64,000 nucleotides of DNA, taken from the NCBI GenBank assembly GCA_039822005.1, contig JBCBMZ010000001.1, positions 434,001 to 498,000 on the forward strand, read 5' to 3'. Every line of letters begins with the position of its first letter. The first letter of the stretch is position 1. Shown one piece after another: positions 17,825 to 26,480 of the stretch. The position numbers and the translations under genes are program-made. A model generated the notes under the pieces. That model was not told where the DNA came from and searched no databases. It saw only the letters and a list, made by a program, of their open reading frames with translations. This stretch comes from JBCBDX01 sp039822005 (GTDB lineage Bacteria; Pseudomonadota; Alphaproteobacteria; Rhizobiales; Rhizobiaceae).

Positions 17825-20800
17825 AACCGCAGCTGACCCGGCTTTTGCGGGCGTGGTTGGTCGGGACAGTAACCCTTGCAACGCTGACACCGCTTCCCGC
17901 TTATCCTCAGGGTTTCATCATCAAGATTGATGGTGAAACGGTCGCCGGCGATCCATCACTCTCAATGCCGCGGATCAAGATCACGCCGCCACGCACGCTC
18001 GGACAACCCGTTCCGTCACGCCCAAGGGGGCGGCTTGATGTGGAGCAGGTTTCTGCTGACGAGCTATTACAACGGCTCAACATTCAACTGCGCTTCGATG
18101 GTTTGGACGTTGAACCGTCGCTCAATATTTTGCCGGTCAACGACCGTAGCGTCTACGAGCCGGGCGAGTATGTTGGTTTTGTTGCCACATCCAACTATCC
18201 CGCTTGGATTGAGCGCGCGGAGTTGAGAATTCTGACACCTTCGGACTTTGGCGACGACGGGCTTGATGTCATCGAGACGCTTCCCGTCCAGCTTAACGCC
18301 GAAGCTGCCACCGATTGGCGTATGCCGGATACAGGCGACCAGACCTTGACCTATGTGTTGCGGGTCTACGACACGGCCGGGCGTTTTGATGAAACCGAGC
18401 CCATGGAGCTGCACCGAAAAACAACACAATCGGGTTCCGCGCAACCGCAGGATGAGGCAGTCCGCATCTCGCCCGGGCGCGGCCAAAACCGCCTGGCTTT
18501 TCGCAATATCCCTGTCAATGGCGGTGCAGTTACTGTCAATGGCCGTGATGTGCCGCAGGGCTATTCCATCCGCGTGCTTGGCGCCGACGTCCCTATTGAT
18601 GCTGACGACGGTTTTGTCGTGCAGCAGATATTGCCGGCTGGTGATCACGACGTGAAAATTGAGGTCTTGGGCTCAGCCAAGGCGTCTGCCTTGACGGTCG
18701 AGCGGATGATAAACATCCCTGCCAACGACTTTTTCTATGTGGGCATTGCAGATTTTACGGTCGGCACGCGAAATGGCGTCTTTGTCGAGCCTGTTACCTC
18801 CGGCGAGTTTGAAGATGTCTATACCAAAGGTCGACTGGCTTTTTATCTGAAAGGCAAGATCAAGGGGCGCTATCTGATCACTGCTTCCGCCGATACCGGA
18901 GAAGCGCCCATTGACGAACTGTTCCGTGACTTTGACGGGAAGGGCCCGCGCGAAGTCATCAAACGCATTGACCCTGACGAGTTCTATCCGGTTTACGGAG
19001 ACGATTCCACGATCAAAGAAGACGCGCCGACCAGTGGCAAGTTTTACGTCCGGCTGGAACGCGGCGACAGCCACGTAATGTGGGGCGATTTTGACGCCAA
19101 GCTGAACGGAGCAGACTATGTTCGCTCCGAACGGTCACTCTATGGAGCAAGTGCGGTTCTCCGGTCTGAAAACACAACGCAATTTGGTGAACGCCGTCAC
19201 GAGGTTCGCGCTTATGCGGCTCAACCCGATACGCTGCCGCAGCGCGATGTGCTGCGTGGGACAGGTGGGTCCATATACTTCTTGAAGCGCCAGGACATTC
19301 ATGTTGGTTCGGATACACTAACCATCGAAGTGCGCGACAACACCACCGGTCGGGTGGTTGATCGCGTTGGTTTGGAGCGTGGTGAAGACTATGAAATCGA
19401 TTACACGCAAGGCGTTGTGATCCTTGCAAAGCCGTTGAGCGCGTCTGCCGATAGTGACGGTACCGTGCGCGAGGATGATCCGAGCAATTCGCAAGCCAGT
19501 TTGATTGCCCAGTATGAATACACGCCGACGTCTGGCGAGGTGGATGGATATAATTTGGGCGGGCGCGGCGAAACCTGGCTGGGCAATCGCGTTCGCATTG
19601 GGGCCTCCGGCCTACTTGAGCAGACCGGTAACGGAGATGACGATGCTGATCAAACGGTCATCGGCGCCGATATACTCGTCCGGCAAAGTGAAAACACATG
19701 GCTACGCGCAGAGATCGCCCAGTCGCGCGGACCGGGCTTTGGACGCACCTTGTCGGATGATGGCGGGTTGACATCGATCGACGAAACGACATCCGGTAGT
19801 GCCGATAAAGACGCTTTGGCCTGGAAAGTCGAAGCGCAAGCCGATCTCAAAGATATTGCCGACAACATCATTGCGGGGCGTATTGCCGGCCATTTTGAAA
19901 GCCGACAGGCCGGTTTTGTCAGCTTGGACCATGACGTGGCCGTAGATGAGCAATTGTGGGGCGCTTCGATCACCGTCAAACCCGCCGATACGCTGGAAGT
20001 CTCCGTTGGCTATGATGATTATCAAAATGATGATGGCAAATCGCGCCTCGATCTGGAAGCGGACGCCGCCTATCAGCTCAACGAATACTGGAAAGCAACA
20101 ATAGGTGTGGCCTACTCTGATCTACAGGACCCTGCCGCAACTAGCGACACGGGCCAGCGCGCGGACATCGCTGTCGAGCTTGAATATGCGCCCGATGAAG
20201 ACAATCGTTACTATGTTTTTGGTCAAACAACGCTCGCAAAAACAGGCACCCGCGGCGAGAACCATCGCGCCGGACTGGGCTTGAAGGGTTCTATCACCGA
20301 GACACTGTCGCTGGAGGCTGAGGGTTCATATGGCTCGACCGGCTGGGCGGCGCTGAGTAACCTTGTTTGGGAGCCGGACGACGATCGGCGGCGCTACATC
20401 GGTTATGAACGCAGCGCAGGTGACAAGGCTGAAAATGCGAGCGCCGGTGAACGCTATGGCAATGTGGTCGTGGGATCAGAGCAGGCATTCACTGACGCAT
20501 GGAAGGCCTACGCGGAAGCCAACTATGACATGTTCAGCGCCCGCCGCGATCTCACATCCATGTATGGCGTCACTTACACACCCAATGAACACTGGACCTG
20601 GAGCACGGGTTTTGAGTTCGGGCGTGTTGAGGGAACGGTTGATGAGAACATCGACCGCCACGCAGTATCCGCGAGTGTCTCTTATGTAAAAGATGAAGAT
20701 ATCGCCGTGCGCACCCGCGCCGAATTCCGTTTTGATGACGCAGATGATGACGCTAATGACGTGACAGCCTATCTTTTCAGCGCGGGTGCCAATTGGCGCG

Positions 20801-21399
20801 CTGATGATGATTGGCGCCTGATCGCGGACTTGGATGCAGCCTTTGCAAGCGGTCGTGAGGATGCGTTTCGGTCCGGCGAATATGTCGAGGGTTCGGTTGG
20901 GTTTGCGTATCGCCCCGTCGAAAATGATCGCTTGAACGCGCTGTTTGGGTACACCTTCCTCTATGATCTTCCCGGAACCGATCAGGTAAACGCCAATGGC
21001 GAAACAAATGGCCCAAGGCAAATCAGTCATGTCATGACAGCGGACGCCATCTGGCAAGCCAACCGCTTTGTGTCGCTTGGCGCAAAGTATGGATTTCGGA
21101 TAGGCGAGGTCGAAACCGAGCGTGACTCCGGAGACTTTTATGATTCAAGCGCCCACCTTGCCGTTGCCAGAGCCGATGTGCATGTCTTGAAGAGTTGGGA
21201 CGCATTGCTGGAGGGGAGGGCGCTTTGGTCACCCTCAGCGGGCACGGCAGACTATGGCGCTCTCGCAGCCATTTATCGGCATGTCGGAAAGAACATCAAA
21301 GCTGGGGGGGGCTATAATTTTGGCCGTTTCTCTGATGACTTGACCGATCTGACCCAAGATGATGACGGCCTGTTCTTCAACGTCATCGGGAAGTTTTAA
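17821..21399 (+). CDS. Large outer-membrane beta-barrel protein coupled to the surface-protein cluster
   Basis: The 1192-residue protein has a Sec signal peptide (cleaved around LPAYPQ, residue 30). An N-terminal part of about 500 residues contains an Ig-like region and the conserved-looking segments FYPVYGDDSTIKEDAPTSG, FYVRLERG and WGDFDAKLNG. The C-terminal ~600 residues show alternating amphipathic beta-strand character (many Y/W/F, G and D/N-rich turns). The final residues LFFNVIGKF end in phenylalanine, the usual signal for Bam-assisted outer-membrane insertion. I recognise the central block from outer-membrane proteins that accompany DUF11/SdrB surface proteins, but no function is assigned. 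Gene overlap with the upstream protein suggests it anchors or exports the fibre. It converges with aglR, overlapping by 4 bases. Confidence 0.78.
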   Translation: MKPQLTRLLRAWLVGTVTLATLTPLPAYPQGFIIKIDGETVAGDPSLSMPRIKITPPRTLGQPVPSRPRGRLDVEQVSADELLQRLNIQLRFDGLDVEPSLNILPVNDRSVYEPGEYVGFVATSNYPAWIERAELRILTPSDFGDDGLDVIETLPVQLNAEAATDWRMPDTGDQTLTYVLRVYDTAGRFDETEPMELHRKTTQSGSAQPQDEAVRISPGRGQNRLAFRNIPVNGGAVTVNGRDVPQGYSIRVLGADVPIDADDGFVVQQILPAGDHDVKIEVLGSAKASALTVERMINIPANDFFYVGIADFTVGTRNGVFVEPVTSGEFEDVYTKGRLAFYLKGKIKGRYLITASADTGEAPIDELFRDFDGKGPREVIKRIDPDEFYPVYGDDSTIKEDAPTSGKFYVRLERGDSHVMWGDFDAKLNGADYVRSERSLYGASAVLRSENTTQFGERRHEVRAYAAQPDTLPQRDVLRGTGGSIYFLKRQDIHVGSDTLTIEVRDNTTGRVVDRVGLERGEDYEIDYTQGVVILAKPLSASADSDGTVREDDPSNSQASLIAQYEYTPTSGEVDGYNLGGRGETWLGNRVRIGASGLLEQTGNGDDDADQTVIGADILVRQSENTWLRAEIAQSRGPGFGRTLSDDGGLTSIDETTSGSADKDALAWKVEAQADLKDIADNIIAGRIAGHFESRQAGFVSLDHDVAVDEQLWGASITVKPADTLEVSVGYDDYQNDDGKSRLDLEADAAYQLNEYWKATIGVAYSDLQDPAATSDTGQRADIAVELEYAPDEDNRYYVFGQTTLAKTGTRGENHRAGLGLKGSITETLSLEAEGSYGSTGWAALSNLVWEPDDDRRRYIGYERSAGDKAENASAGERYGNVVVGSEQAFTDAWKAYAEANYDMFSARRDLTSMYGVTYTPNEHWTWSTGFEFGRVEGTVDENIDRHAVSASVSYVKDEDIAVRTRAEFRFDDADDDANDVTAYLFSAGANWRADDDWRLIADLDAAFASGREDAFRSGEYVEGSVGFAYRPVENDRLNALFGYTFLYDLPGTDQVNANGETNGPRQISHVMTADAIWQANRFVSLGAKYGFRIGEVETERDSGDFYDSSAHLAVARADVHVLKSWDALLEGRALWSPSAGTADYGALAAIYRHVGKNIKAGGGYNFGRFSDDLTDLTQDDDGLFFNVIGKF

Positions 21400-22427
21400 C
21401 CTACCAAAACAAGCGGTCCCGTCGTCTTGCCGATCAAAAACTCAGCTTCCATCAGCACTTGTTGCTCAACAGCTTTGCCGTCGATGATATCCAGCAACAG
21501 GCGGGCACAAACCTGACCGGCGTCGCGCAGACTGGACCGCATGGCGGTGATTGTCTTCTTACCGTTGTTTCCAGTGCCGAGAAAAGATAGGCAGTCATCA
21601 AAGGTTGCAAGCGAGATGTCTTGCCCGGACGTCTTGCCCATCTCCCTAATGGCACGGGCAGCCCCGAGTGCGACCACGGAAGAAGAACAAAGGACGGCCG
21701 TTGGAGGGTCGCCAACGCTGAACAGTGAACGCATGGCCTCATAGCCATTGGGTTCTGTCATTTCCACGCTACGCATGAGGCTTTGGTCGGGTACCAAGCC
21801 AGCTTCTTCCAGCGCCACGGTAAAGCCTTCTCGGCGGTGTACTGCAAACGACATGGACTCCAGCCCGTTGATCAAGCCCAAACGTTTATGACCCAATTCC
21901 AATAAGTGGAGCGTCAATGACTTGAAGGCACGTACATTGTTGACGTCCACCCACGGGTAACCGTCGGACTGTCCGACCAGTCGCCCGTGAACAACAAAAG
22001 GCAAGCCAAGGGCCGTCAACGCAGCCGGGCGTGCATCCCCCACCATCGGGCCGTGAACGATTACGCCGTCCACGCGGTTACTGTTGGCCAATTCCCGGTA
22101 AGCGCCAAGCTCGTTTTCCACCGACACAACTTTCAACAATATGTCGTAGCCATTCTCGTTGTAGACGGTGCCCGCGCCAGCGATGAAGTCACTGAAGTGC
22201 GGATTGATCATGTCGTGCTCTCCAAGGGGAACTACATGTCCGATCGTTCTAGACTTGCCGGTGGCCAGTTTTCGCGCACTCTGGTTCGGCTGATAACCGA
22301 TTTCGGCAGCCACCTCCGAAACCCTTCTCCTCGTGGCTTCGCTGACTTCAGGGTACCCGTTTAGCGCGCGACTTACCGTTGTTTGAGAAAGCCCGAGGCG
22401 TTCTGATAATTCTCTAAGGTTGGCCAA
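21396..22427 (-). CDS. aglR: LacI-family repressor of the alpha-glucoside operon
   Basis: This 343-residue LacI/GalR regulator begins with the helix-turn-helix MANLRELSERLGLSQTTVSR at residues 1-20 and the hinge QPNQSARKLATG. A periplasmic-binding-protein-like sugar-sensing domain follows from about residue 60. It is transcribed divergently from aglE, and a perfect LacI-type palindrome lies between them, so it very likely controls aglEFGAK in response to an alpha-glucoside. The gene position matches aglR of Sinorhizobium meliloti. Confidence 0.9.
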   Translation of the reverse strand: MANLRELSERLGLSQTTVSRALNGYPEVSEATRRRVSEVAAEIGYQPNQSARKLATGKSRTIGHVVPLGEHDMINPHFSDFIAGAGTVYNENGYDILLKVVSVENELGAYRELANSNRVDGVIVHGPMVGDARPAALTALGLPFVVHGRLVGQSDGYPWVDVNNVRAFKSLTLHLLELGHKRLGLINGLESMSFAVHRREGFTVALEEAGLVPDQSLMRSVEMTEPNGYEAMRSLFSVGDPPTAVLCSSSVVALGAARAIREMGKTSGQDISLATFDDCLSFLGTGNNGKKTITAMRSSLRDAGQVCARLLLDIIDGKAVEQQVLMEAEFLIGKTTGPLVLVG

Positions 22428-22498
22428 TAGCTAAACGTCTCCCCGCTGAAACATGACCTATAAAGAAGGCAATCCCCCATTTTACGCAAATCCAGCTA

Positions 22499-22527
22499 TT
22501 GACTCAATGAAGTCATCAGGCAACATT
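22499..22527 (+). promoter_or_regulatory. Predicted promoter of aglEFGAK
   Basis: TTGACT (22499-22504) is followed after 17 bases by AACATT (22522-22527). The -35 is strong and the -10 weak. The LacI-type palindrome begins 10 bases further downstream, so it would cover the start of transcription. Confidence 0.45.
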
Positions 22528-22536
22528 TGGGCGCAG

Positions 22537-22550
22537 CCAAAGCGCTTTGG
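22537..22550. promoter_or_regulatory. AglR operator candidate
   Basis: CCAAAGCGCTTTGG is a perfect 14-bp palindrome with the central CG typical of LacI/GalR operators (AAnCGnTT-like). It lies 56 bases upstream of the aglE start and just downstream of the predicted promoter, the position expected for repression. Confidence 0.75.
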
Positions 22551-22605
22551 AACGTATGTTGGCTAAGTTGACATAGACGTCAAGCCGATCTGGGAGGATC
22601 CTATT

Positions 22606-23967
22606 ATGAAGAAGCTTTTGTTGGCGGGCGTTGCCGCCTTCGCCGTTGTCGCGTCTGCACACGCGGGCGGACATGTTGAATTGAAGTTCCCCGTTGGTGA
22701 AGGAGACTTCAGCTGGGACAGTTACAATACATGGGCCGAAAGTGCCCCTGATCTATCCGGTCAAACCGTCACCGTCTCAGGCCCATGGCTGCAGCCGGAA
22801 GATGAAGTTTTCCGTACAGTCTTGGCATATTTCATCGCCGCGACCGGTGCCGAGGCAGTTTACACCGGCTCCGACTCCTTCGAACAACAGATCGTTATTG
22901 ATGCTGAAGCAGGCTCGGCCCCCAACATTGCGGTTTTCCCGCAACCGGGTCTGGCTGCCGACATGGCATCACGTGGCCTGCTTTCACCAATGCCAGAGGG
23001 CATGGGCGAATGGGTCGCCGCCAACTATGGCGCTGGCGAGAGCTGGGTTGATCTGGGCACATTCGGCGACGCCAATGGCGCGGAGCAACTTTTTGGCTTT
23101 TTCTACAATGTAAACGTGAAGTCGCTTGTTTGGTATGTCCCGGAAAACTTCGAAGATGCCGGGTACGACGTGCCTGAAACGATGGAAGAGCTCGTCGCAC
23201 TGACCGAACAAATCGCTGCCGATGGCGAAACACCTTGGTGTATCGGTCTGGGTTCGGGTGCGGCAACAGGTTGGCCGGCAACCGATTGGGTTGAAGATAT
23301 TATGCTGCGCACACAGCCAGCCGATGTCTATGATGGTTGGACAACCAATGAAATCCCGTTCAATGACGAACGTGTTGTCGCGGCTATCGAACAGTTCGGT
23401 TACTTTGCCCGCAATGATGACTTTGTTTCGGGTGGCGCAGGCGCTGTCGCATCAACAGACTTCCGCGATTCGCCAAAGGGTCTGTTTGCTTCACCCCCGC
23501 AGTGCTACATGCACCGGCAGGCATCTTTCGTGCCCGCCTTTTTCCCCGAAGACATTGAGTTTGGTGAAGATGTAGACTTCTTCTACTTCCCTTCTTTTGC
23601 CGAGAAAGACCTTGGCAACCCTGTCCTCGGTGGCGGCACGCTGATGTCCATCACCGACCCGTCGGATGCAACCAACGAACTTATGAAGTTCTTGCAACTA
23701 CCAATCGCACACGAAGTTTTCGGCGCGCAGTCTGGCTTCCTGACGCCGCTGAAGACTGTCAATCCGGCAACCTATCTGAACGATGCACTTCGCGGGCAGG
23801 CGGAAATTCTCGTCAACGCGACAACGTTCCGCTTTGATGGCTCTGACTTGATGCCAGGTGGCGTTGGTGCCGGATCGTTCTGGACAGGCATGGTCGACTA
23901 CACAGGCGGTAAAGATGCCAAGACTGTGGCCGACGAAATCCAAGCCTCTTGGGATGCGCTGAAGTAA
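22606..23967 (+). CDS. aglE: Alpha-glucoside ABC transporter, substrate-binding protein
   Basis: This is a 453-residue periplasmic binding protein of the family-1 sugar-binding type. The signal peptide MKKLLLAGVAAFAVVASAHA is cleaved before GGHVELKF. The start follows GGGAGGATC. Aromatic residues in the binding lobes and the C-terminal IQASWDAL segment fit the family. It is the first gene of aglEFGAK and delivers alpha-glucosides such as sucrose, maltose or trehalose to AglFG. A likely stoichiometric excess of this product would be helped by the 115-base gap before aglF. Confidence 0.92.
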   Translation: MKKLLLAGVAAFAVVASAHAGGHVELKFPVGEGDFSWDSYNTWAESAPDLSGQTVTVSGPWLQPEDEVFRTVLAYFIAATGAEAVYTGSDSFEQQIVIDAEAGSAPNIAVFPQPGLAADMASRGLLSPMPEGMGEWVAANYGAGESWVDLGTFGDANGAEQLFGFFYNVNVKSLVWYVPENFEDAGYDVPETMEELVALTEQIAADGETPWCIGLGSGAATGWPATDWVEDIMLRTQPADVYDGWTTNEIPFNDERVVAAIEQFGYFARNDDFVSGGAGAVASTDFRDSPKGLFASPPQCYMHRQASFVPAFFPEDIEFGEDVDFFYFPSFAEKDLGNPVLGGGTLMSITDPSDATNELMKFLQLPIAHEVFGAQSGFLTPLKTVNPATYLNDALRGQAEILVNATTFRFDGSDLMPGGVGAGSFWTGMVDYTGGKDAKTVADEIQASWDALK

Positions 23968-24082
23968 ACTTCGCACCGATAAATTATGGGCGGCGGTTTA
24001 ACCATCGTCGCCTGTTCGTAAATGCTTGCTGGACGGGCGCCCTTTGCCTGTCACGCACACCAAAATCGGTAGGGAGGGAGCC

Positions 24083-25321
24083 ATGAACCCAGCTTTGCAG
24101 GGACTCATCACCATCATTGTAGGTGTGGGTGGATGTGTCGGTTATTTCTACCTGTCGAACTTGGTGTTGGACCGGTTTATCTTTCCGCCGGTCGGCGAAA
24201 ACGCGGGACGCAACATAAACCGGGCAAACCAGATTCGCCCCTGGCTGTTTCTGTTTCCCGCTTTTGCTGCGTTGACCCTTTATCTGGGCTACCCGGTCTT
24301 TGAGACGCTTCGCCTATCATTGACCGAGCGCGTGCCCGGTGGCGGCTATGCCTGGGTAGGACTGGCCAACTATAGCCAGATGCTCGACGAGCCCAAATTT
24401 TGGGAAGCCATTAGCAACAATATGCTCTGGCTGATCGTGGTGCCCGCTGCCTCCACCGCCTTTGGCTTGCTCGCTGCGCAGCTGACCGACCGGATTTCCT
24501 GGGGTAATATCGCCAAGTCGCTGATTTTCATGCCGATGGCGATCTCTTTCGTTGGTGCCTCGGTTATTTTCAAGCTGATCTACGATGCGCGGCCCGCCGA
24601 AACGGCCCAGATCGGGGTGCTCAATGCGATCTGGATGCAGTTTCAAGGGGGCTTTCTATCGACGCTTGTTCTGAAAATTTTCCCGACCTTCATTCTTCTT
24701 TGTTTTGCTGCCCTGGTCGCTTACGTAGTTTATTTGCTGCTTCGTCCGGTGGTGCTCGGAAGCCGCAACAACACAGCTTTGACAACGCTTGTGCGCGCCG
24801 CCTTTTCTGTTCTCGGTGTTTGGCTTGTCTGGACGGCGCTGACATCGGTGCCCGCCATTTGGACCACGCAACTGCAATATGGCGAACCCCAGCAATGGTT
24901 GACACTGCCGTTCTGGAACAATTTTTTTCTGATGGTGGTATTAATCTGGATTCAGACCGGATTTGCGATGGTGATCCTTTCCGCTGCGCTCCGCGGTATT
25001 CCCGAAGAGACAGTTGAGGCTGCCGTCATTGATGGCGCAAACCCGTTTCAGATTTTCTTCTCCATCAAGGTTCCGCAAATCATGGGCACGATCGCAGTTG
25101 TTTGGACGACTATTACAATTCTGGTGCTGAAGGTTTTTGACATTGTTTTTGCGATGACGAACGGCCAGTGGGAAACACAGGTTCTGGCCAACTACATGTA
25201 CGACAAATTGTTCCGCGCCAATGATTGGGGTGTCGGGTCTGCGTCCGCCATGGTGATCATGTTGCTGGTCACGCCAATTTTGGTCTGGAACATTTACAAT
25301 GCCCGTAAGGAGATGCGCTGA
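24083..25321 (+). CDS. aglF: Alpha-glucoside ABC transporter, permease AglF
   Basis: The 412-residue MalF-type permease has an extra N-terminal transmembrane segment (about residues 5-25) and several further helices. The cytoplasmic EAA-type loop is EAAVIDGANPFQIFFSIKVP, which contacts the ATPase. The ATG at 24083 has GGGAGGGAG just upstream, so the longer frame from 24026 is rejected as the start. It overlaps aglG by one base (TGATG), indicating translational coupling. Confidence 0.92.
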   Translation: MNPALQGLITIIVGVGGCVGYFYLSNLVLDRFIFPPVGENAGRNINRANQIRPWLFLFPAFAALTLYLGYPVFETLRLSLTERVPGGGYAWVGLANYSQMLDEPKFWEAISNNMLWLIVVPAASTAFGLLAAQLTDRISWGNIAKSLIFMPMAISFVGASVIFKLIYDARPAETAQIGVLNAIWMQFQGGFLSTLVLKIFPTFILLCFAALVAYVVYLLLRPVVLGSRNNTALTTLVRAAFSVLGVWLVWTALTSVPAIWTTQLQYGEPQQWLTLPFWNNFFLMVVLIWIQTGFAMVILSAALRGIPEETVEAAVIDGANPFQIFFSIKVPQIMGTIAVVWTTITILVLKVFDIVFAMTNGQWETQVLANYMYDKLFRANDWGVGSASAMVIMLLVTPILVWNIYNARKEMR

Positions 25322-26466
25322 TGGCCAAATCACCTCTCACTTGGGTTGTCCAGATATCTGTTGTGTTCCTGGTCCTGCTATGGCTGTTCCCGACGCTGGG
25401 TCTTTTGGTTTCCTCCTTCCGCACGGCTGATCAGATCACCGCATCAGGATGGTGGGCGTCGCTCACCTCGAGCGAACAGATTTTGCAATTGCGAACGGGC
25501 GGGCGTGACGCCGCTAACCTTGATGGTGATCTTTTTGTCGTCGAAGGCAATCTGTTGACCGATGGCGATAATGCGCCGGGGATGATCGAGCTGCGTGACT
25601 TTGGCGTGTCTTCGCGCGCAATCGGCGCCTACCAGATTGGTGAAAAGGCTGAATTTAGTGAAGGCGACGAAACGCTTATCCTCAATGCCGATGGATCCTA
25701 TGTTTACACGAGCGTTGAAGAGCCCGGGCGCCGCGGCCAACGTGTTTTCGTGACCGCAGTATTGCCCCCGGATTTCACCCTCGAAAACTATGAGACCATC
25801 CTCTTCTCGGGGACCGGTCAGGACAATATGGCGACCGCGTTTTTTAATACGCTGACGGTCACCATCCCGGCGACCATCATACCTATTTTGGTTGCAGCTT
25901 TTGCGGCCTACGCGTTGGCGTGGATGGAATTTCCGGGTCGGGCGCTCCTGATAGCCGTGGTGGTTGGCCTGCTGGTCGTGCCATTGCAACTGGCGCTTAT
26001 TCCGCTGCTGCAGTTGCACAACAATATCGGCATTGGCAAAGGTTATCTTGGTGTGTGGCTTGCGCACACCGGATTTGGCTTGCCACTCGCCATCTATCTG
26101 CTTCGCAACTATATGGTCGGCTTGCCGCGCGATATCATCGAGAATGCGCGCGTGGACGGCGCAACGGATTTCCAGATTTTCACGCGTATCATTCTGCCAC
26201 TATCGTTCCCCGCATTGGCATCATTTGCCATCCTGCAGTTCCTTTGGACATGGAATGACCTTCTTGTGGCAAAAGTGTTCCTGATCGACTCGACCGGTTC
26301 AACCACGGTTATGACCAACCAGATCGTGGAGCTGCTCGGCACACGTGGCGGTAACTGGGAAATTCTGGCGACCGCGGCCTTTATCTCGATCGTCGCGCCG
26401 CTGGCCGTCTTTTTCGCCATGCAAAGATATCTCGTACGGGGCTTGTTGGCAGGCTCCGTTAAATAG
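25321..26466 (+). CDS. aglG: Alpha-glucoside ABC transporter, permease AglG
   Basis: The 381-residue MalG-type permease has an N-terminal helix, a large periplasmic insertion (about residues 35-150) and a five-helix C-terminal core. The EAA-type loop is ENARVDGATDFQIFTRIILP. The insertion is a feature of the AglG subgroup. It is coupled to aglF by a one-base overlap and followed by aglA after 14 bases. Confidence 0.92.
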   Translation: MAKSPLTWVVQISVVFLVLLWLFPTLGLLVSSFRTADQITASGWWASLTSSEQILQLRTGGRDAANLDGDLFVVEGNLLTDGDNAPGMIELRDFGVSSRAIGAYQIGEKAEFSEGDETLILNADGSYVYTSVEEPGRRGQRVFVTAVLPPDFTLENYETILFSGTGQDNMATAFFNTLTVTIPATIIPILVAAFAAYALAWMEFPGRALLIAVVVGLLVVPLQLALIPLLQLHNNIGIGKGYLGVWLAHTGFGLPLAIYLLRNYMVGLPRDIIENARVDGATDFQIFTRIILPLSFPALASFAILQFLWTWNDLLVAKVFLIDSTGSTTVMTNQIVELLGTRGGNWEILATAAFISIVAPLAVFFAMQRYLVRGLLAGSVK

Positions 26467-26480
26467 GAAAGCAAACAGTC

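Noticed and set aside
9521..21399. Tandem DNA repeats or a CRISPR-like array in the surface cluster
   Set aside because: The repetition is at protein-domain level (DUF11 modules). No short direct repeats with regular spacers were seen here or elsewhere in the window.
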